A stretch of 21,476 bases of DNA from a virus. The DNA lies in the IMG/VR virus record IMGVR_UViG_3300047564_006915, positions 1-21,476 of that record; one strand, 5' to 3'. The notes beneath the pieces were generated by a model, which had not been told where the DNA came from, did not search any database, and was given only the letters and a program-made list of their open reading frames with translations. The translations under genes were made by a program, and so were the position numbers. Shown here piece by piece: positions 19,597-21,476 of this stretch (position 1 is its first letter; every line of letters begins with the position of its first letter).

Positions 19597-19962
19597 ATGG
19601 CATCAAGCAGCAAGAACTGGCTACCAGAGATCGTCTACGAGGAGATGGAGGGCGGTGGCTCCTCCAAGATCCCATTCATACACGTCCCTGACGACGTCGA
19701 GGATCCACCCCTCCTCTTCATCTTCCTGACACGCAAGACAGGCGACGTTGAGCCCGGCCCAGAAGGCGAGGAAGTTCCAGTCGTCGACATGACCCTCCAC
19801 CAGTTCGTCGACATGCAGCGCCTCCAGGACAAGCTGACACCTGACGTCTTTGATCAGGTGCGCGCCGCTGTGGGCCTCGAGCCCCGTGCTGACGCCGCGA
19901 GGAAGGGCAAGGGCATCACGTCAAATATCAGAGCACGTGTGGAAAGTTCCCAAGCTGAGTGA
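19597..19962 (+). CDS. hypothetical acidic protein, 121 aa
   Basis: ATG 19597 is chosen over the in-frame ATG 19564 because AGAGG (19585-19589) is seven bases upstream. The 121 residues start MASSSKNWLPEIVYEEMEGG, with an acidic beta-like core (KIPFIHVPDDVEDPPLLFIFLTRKTG; GEEVPVVDMTLHQFVD) and a helical end (DVFDQVRAAVGLEP, then a basic RADAARKGKGI). The hydrophobic run PPLLFIFL is only 8 residues and does not span a membrane. I do not recognise the family. It follows a 69-base intergenic region, the largest in this part of the window, and its start can be hidden by the hairpin there, so it is probably expressed separately from the operon before it. Confidence 0.75.
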   Translation: MASSSKNWLPEIVYEEMEGGGSSKIPFIHVPDDVEDPPLLFIFLTRKTGDVEPGPEGEEVPVVDMTLHQFVDMQRLQDKLTPDVFDQVRAAVGLEPRADAARKGKGITSNIRARVESSQAE

Positions 19963-19981
19963 TAGATAATCTCAGAGGATC

Positions 19982-20341
19982 ATGCCTATGTTCGATATCA
20001 ACCGCATCTGCCAGCTCGCCGGCCTTGAGGCACCTGCTGGTTCCAACGTCATCCGTGAGGGTCGCAGCCCTGCAGCTCGTAAGCTTGTCAATGAGTCAGC
20101 CAACAGCGACCTCGACGTCGTCTACGAGATCGACGACCGTGAGCTCATGGCCGAGGCGAAGCGCGCCGAGAAGAACCTCGTCGAGCACGACTTCCGCATG
20201 GCAGTCCGTGAGGAGATCGGACAGATCCTGAATGGCCTCGAGCACGGCAGCCGCTGGATCTACGGCACGAAGGAGAACCAGCCCCGCAACAGCAAGATGG
20301 GCCAGATCACCCGCGGCGGCCTCGGCATCGGCTTCAAGTAA
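19982..20341 (+). CDS. hypothetical protein, 119 aa
   Basis: ATG 19982 follows CAGAGGA (19973-19979) at good spacing; ATG 19988 (MFDINR) is an in-frame alternative. The protein opens with the helix FDINRICQLAGLEAP, a pattern of the type I-x-x-LAG seen at the N-terminus of phage head-related proteins, then a loop (SNVIREGRSPAARKL), a helical centre (DRELMAEAKRAEKNLVEHDFRMAVREEIGQILNGL) and a Gly-rich, basic C-terminus (WIYGTKENQPRNSK, ITRGGLGIGFK). No catalytic motif. Function unknown; the mixture of charged helices and flexible tail would suit a virion or assembly protein. The gap to the next gene is 47 bases and holds the promoter and hairpin at 20354-20412. Confidence 0.75.
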   Translation: MPMFDINRICQLAGLEAPAGSNVIREGRSPAARKLVNESANSDLDVVYEIDDRELMAEAKRAEKNLVEHDFRMAVREEIGQILNGLEHGSRWIYGTKENQPRNSKMGQITRGGLGIGFK

Positions 20342-20353
20342 GATCATTCTTAT

Positions 20354-20382
20354 TTGAACAAACTTGACCGACTTCGTATTAT
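20354..20382 (+). promoter_or_regulatory. sigma70-like promoter, TTGAAC-17-TATTAT
   Basis: TTGAAC (20354-20359) and TATTAT (20377-20382, 5 of 6 against TATAAT) are separated by exactly 17 bases. The predicted start, seven bases after the -10, falls on the A of ATG 20389, and no Shine-Dalgarno is present upstream, so the RNA should be leaderless. The -35 is identical to that at 2002. The -10 overlaps the left arm of the hairpin at 20364. Confidence 0.6.
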
Positions 20383-20412
20383 GCGTTTATGCAGAACTAC
20401 GAAGTCGGTCAA
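20364..20412 (+). promoter_or_regulatory. perfect 15-bp hairpin with the start codon in its loop
   Basis: TTGACCGACTTCGTA (20364-20378) is the exact reverse complement of TACGAAGTCGGTCAA (20398-20412). The 19-base loop (20379-20397) contains ATG 20389. The right arm is codons 4-8 (Tyr-Glu-Val-Gly-Gln), so the left arm is a non-coding copy kept complementary to the gene. RNA started at 20389 cannot form it; RNA reading through from upstream would. As DNA it could also be an operator that covers the -10. Confidence 0.9.
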
Positions 20413-20703
20413 ATTGTCTATCTACTCGTCAAGGGCGAGATGAAGGTCATTCCCACTCGGGTGGTCGAGGCGATCACCCGCAAGACGCTTGAGGGTGTGG
20501 CAACCACCTACATGGTCCAGCTGCCGGACAAGGACAGGTCAGTCATGGATCTGACAGAGCTCGAAGCTGAGCCCTACAACGACCTGAACAGGGTGCGTGA
20601 GGTGATGCTCGAGCGTGTCACTGCGTCCATCGAGGGTACAATCAAGCGCTCAGAAGCCCTGGCTCGAGCACTGATGGGTGGGGCGCAGAGCGACGCCGCC
20701 TGA
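20389..20703 (+). CDS. hypothetical protein, 104 aa
   Basis: ATG 20389 is the only plausible start: it has no Shine-Dalgarno but lies at the predicted first base of the RNA from the promoter at 20354. An earlier ATG at 20381 is out of frame. The N-terminal 60 residues form a small beta-barrel-like domain (NYEVGQIVYLLVKGEMKVIPTRVVEAITRKT, VATTYMVQLPDKDRSVMDL), reminiscent of SH3-like or KOW-type barrels by spacing only. The C-terminal 40 residues are a helix (NRVREVMLERVTASIEGTIKRSEALARAL). No enzyme motif or cysteine is present. I do not recognise the family. Its control by a hairpin and promoter of its own suggests that its dose or timing matters. Confidence 0.8.
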   Translation: MQNYEVGQIVYLLVKGEMKVIPTRVVEAITRKTLEGVATTYMVQLPDKDRSVMDLTELEAEPYNDLNRVREVMLERVTASIEGTIKRSEALARALMGGAQSDAA

Positions 20704-20725
20704 CCCGTGCGCGCTCACACAACTG

Positions 20726-20734
20726 TGGTATGAT
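20726..20734 (+). promoter_or_regulatory. extended -10 promoter candidate before the exonuclease
   Basis: TGGTATGAT combines the extended TGn element (20726-20728) with TATGAT (20729-20734, 5 of 6 against TATAAT). Its start would be near 20741, directly at the AGGAG ribosome-binding site and about ten bases before ATG 20751. No -35 is evident, which extended -10 promoters tolerate. Confidence 0.4.
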
Positions 20735-20750
20735 GGCTGCAGGAGATACG

Positions 20751-21476
20751 ATGCGACACCTACTTCTCGACGGCTACAACCTCATGCACCGTGCACGCTT
20801 TGGTATGCGTAACGGTGACCACTACGTCATCTTCAACTTCTTCCGGTCTCTTCGCCCACTGGTCGAGCAGTTTGCACCCTGCAAGGTGACGCTCTTCCTG
20901 GAGGGTGTCCCACAGCACCGGATCAACTTGGACGGCGAGTACAAGGCAAACCGGGTCGCTGAACCGGGCACGAAGCAGCACGCTGAGTTGGCCGAGTTCC
21001 GAAAGCAGAAGCGGGTGATCCTTGAGCTCCTCCAGCACCTGCCTGTGGATCTTGTCAAGCACGACCACCTCGAGTGCGACGACGCGATCGGCAGTTGGGT
21101 GCAGGCCCACCGTGACACGGATGAGTGCGTCGTTGTCTCAACTGACACTGACTTCATCCAGCTGCTGGGGCACCCGAACGTCAAGCTCTACAACCCAGTG
21201 CGTAAGGCCTTCGTCGATCCGGCTCCCCACGACTACGTCCTCTGGAAGGCACTCCGTGGTGACAAGACAGACAACATCCCGGCGCTTCCTGGCATCACCG
21301 ACGGCAAGGCGACCAAGATCTGTGCCGACGAGCGCCTCCTAAAAAATCTACGGGATGACCCAGAGATGGCGCCGTTGCTCGAGCGCAACCTCACCTTGGT
21401 TGCCTTCAAGTACACGCCCCTCGATGATCCTGGTTACAACAGGGTGTCACCGACGGTGGATTACGATGCGCTCAAG
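20751..21476 (+). CDS. 5'-3' exonuclease / flap endonuclease, truncated by the window edge
   Basis: An open frame of 242 codons from ATG 20751 (AGGAGA at 20741-20746) that runs off the right edge without a stop. The motifs of the FEN / DNA polymerase I 5' nuclease family appear in order: D7 in LLLDGYN, E51 region (FLEGVP), EYKANR with K65 and R68 at 63-68, E108-x-D110-D111 (LECDDAIG), STDTDF with D132 and D134, and the H3TH signature GDKTDNIPALPGITDGKA (170-187) with D171 and D174. These supply the two-metal active site and the DNA-binding arch. The enzyme removes RNA primers and 5' flaps on the lagging strand, as T4 RNase H or T5 D15 do. The missing C-terminus would be only 40-80 residues if it is of usual phage length. 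It complements the C-family polymerase at 5072, which lacks this activity. Confidence 0.95.
   Translation, partial: MRHLLLDGYNLMHRARFGMRNGDHYVIFNFFRSLRPLVEQFAPCKVTLFLEGVPQHRINLDGEYKANRVAEPGTKQHAELAEFRKQKRVILELLQHLPVDLVKHDHLECDDAIGSWVQAHRDTDECVVVSTDTDFIQLLGHPNVKLYNPVRKAFVDPAPHDYVLWKALRGDKTDNIPALPGITDGKATKICADERLLKNLRDDPEMAPLLERNLTLVAFKYTPLDDPGYNRVSPTVDYDALK

Overview
The window is almost wholly coding, entirely on the + strand, with genes packed end to end (ATGA and TAATG overlaps, few gaps above 60 bases). No tRNA, rRNA, CRISPR array, insertion sequence or convincing intrinsic terminator was seen. The gene set fits a large tailed bacteriophage: a bacterial-type replicase alpha subunit, a 5'-3' exonuclease, thymidine kinase, dCMP deaminase, a kinase fused to a thymidylate-synthase-like domain, nucleotide-sugar enzymes, a free-standing homing endonuclease, and many small acidic or Ala/Pro-rich orphan proteins of the kind found around head and scaffold genes of marine or jumbo myoviruses. 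Host and exact lineage cannot be read from the sequence.

Layout. 1-2005: operon of small orphan genes ending in a J-domain (DnaJ-like) protein. 2048-4301: three separately started genes, a nucleoside 2-deoxyribosyltransferase-like protein, a very acidic orphan and an NAD-dependent sugar epimerase/reductase, each with an inverted repeat around its start. 4348-5049: AT-rich GIY-YIG homing endonuclease, probably an insertion. 5072-12379: replication and nucleotide block: DNA polymerase III alpha, kinase/TS-like fusion, UDP-sugar 4-epimerase-like protein, thymidine kinase, DHH phosphoesterase, dCMP deaminase. 12393-14605: overlapping genes including an Fe/Mn superoxide-dismutase-fold protein and a ribbon-helix-helix protein. 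14647-20703: mostly orphan, probably virion- or assembly-related proteins, with a pterin-carbinolamine-dehydratase-like protein among them. 20751-end: 5'-3' exonuclease, cut by the window edge.

How the genes may work together. dCMP deaminase makes dUMP. The TS-like half of the fusion could act on a pyrimidine monophosphate (its position equivalent to E. coli TS Asn177 is Asp, as in T4 dCMP hydroxymethylase) and the kinase half could phosphorylate the product. Thymidine kinase and the deoxyribosyltransferase-like protein would salvage nucleosides, and the polymerase and exonuclease copy DNA. The two sugar-nucleotide enzymes could feed a glycosylated base or a surface glycan; that link is inference.

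The most striking signal is regulatory. At six gene starts (2048, 2540, 3321, 14647, 19597, 20389) an inverted repeat encloses or pairs with the ribosome-binding site or start codon, and a promoter-like -10 box is placed so that a transcript started there would lack the left arm. The 3321 hairpin (about 24 pairs) and the 20389 hairpin (15 perfect pairs) cannot reasonably be chance. This is the logic known for T4 genes e, soc and 49, where read-through RNA is translationally closed and locally started RNA is open; here it appears repeatedly, and two or three of the genes would be leaderless.
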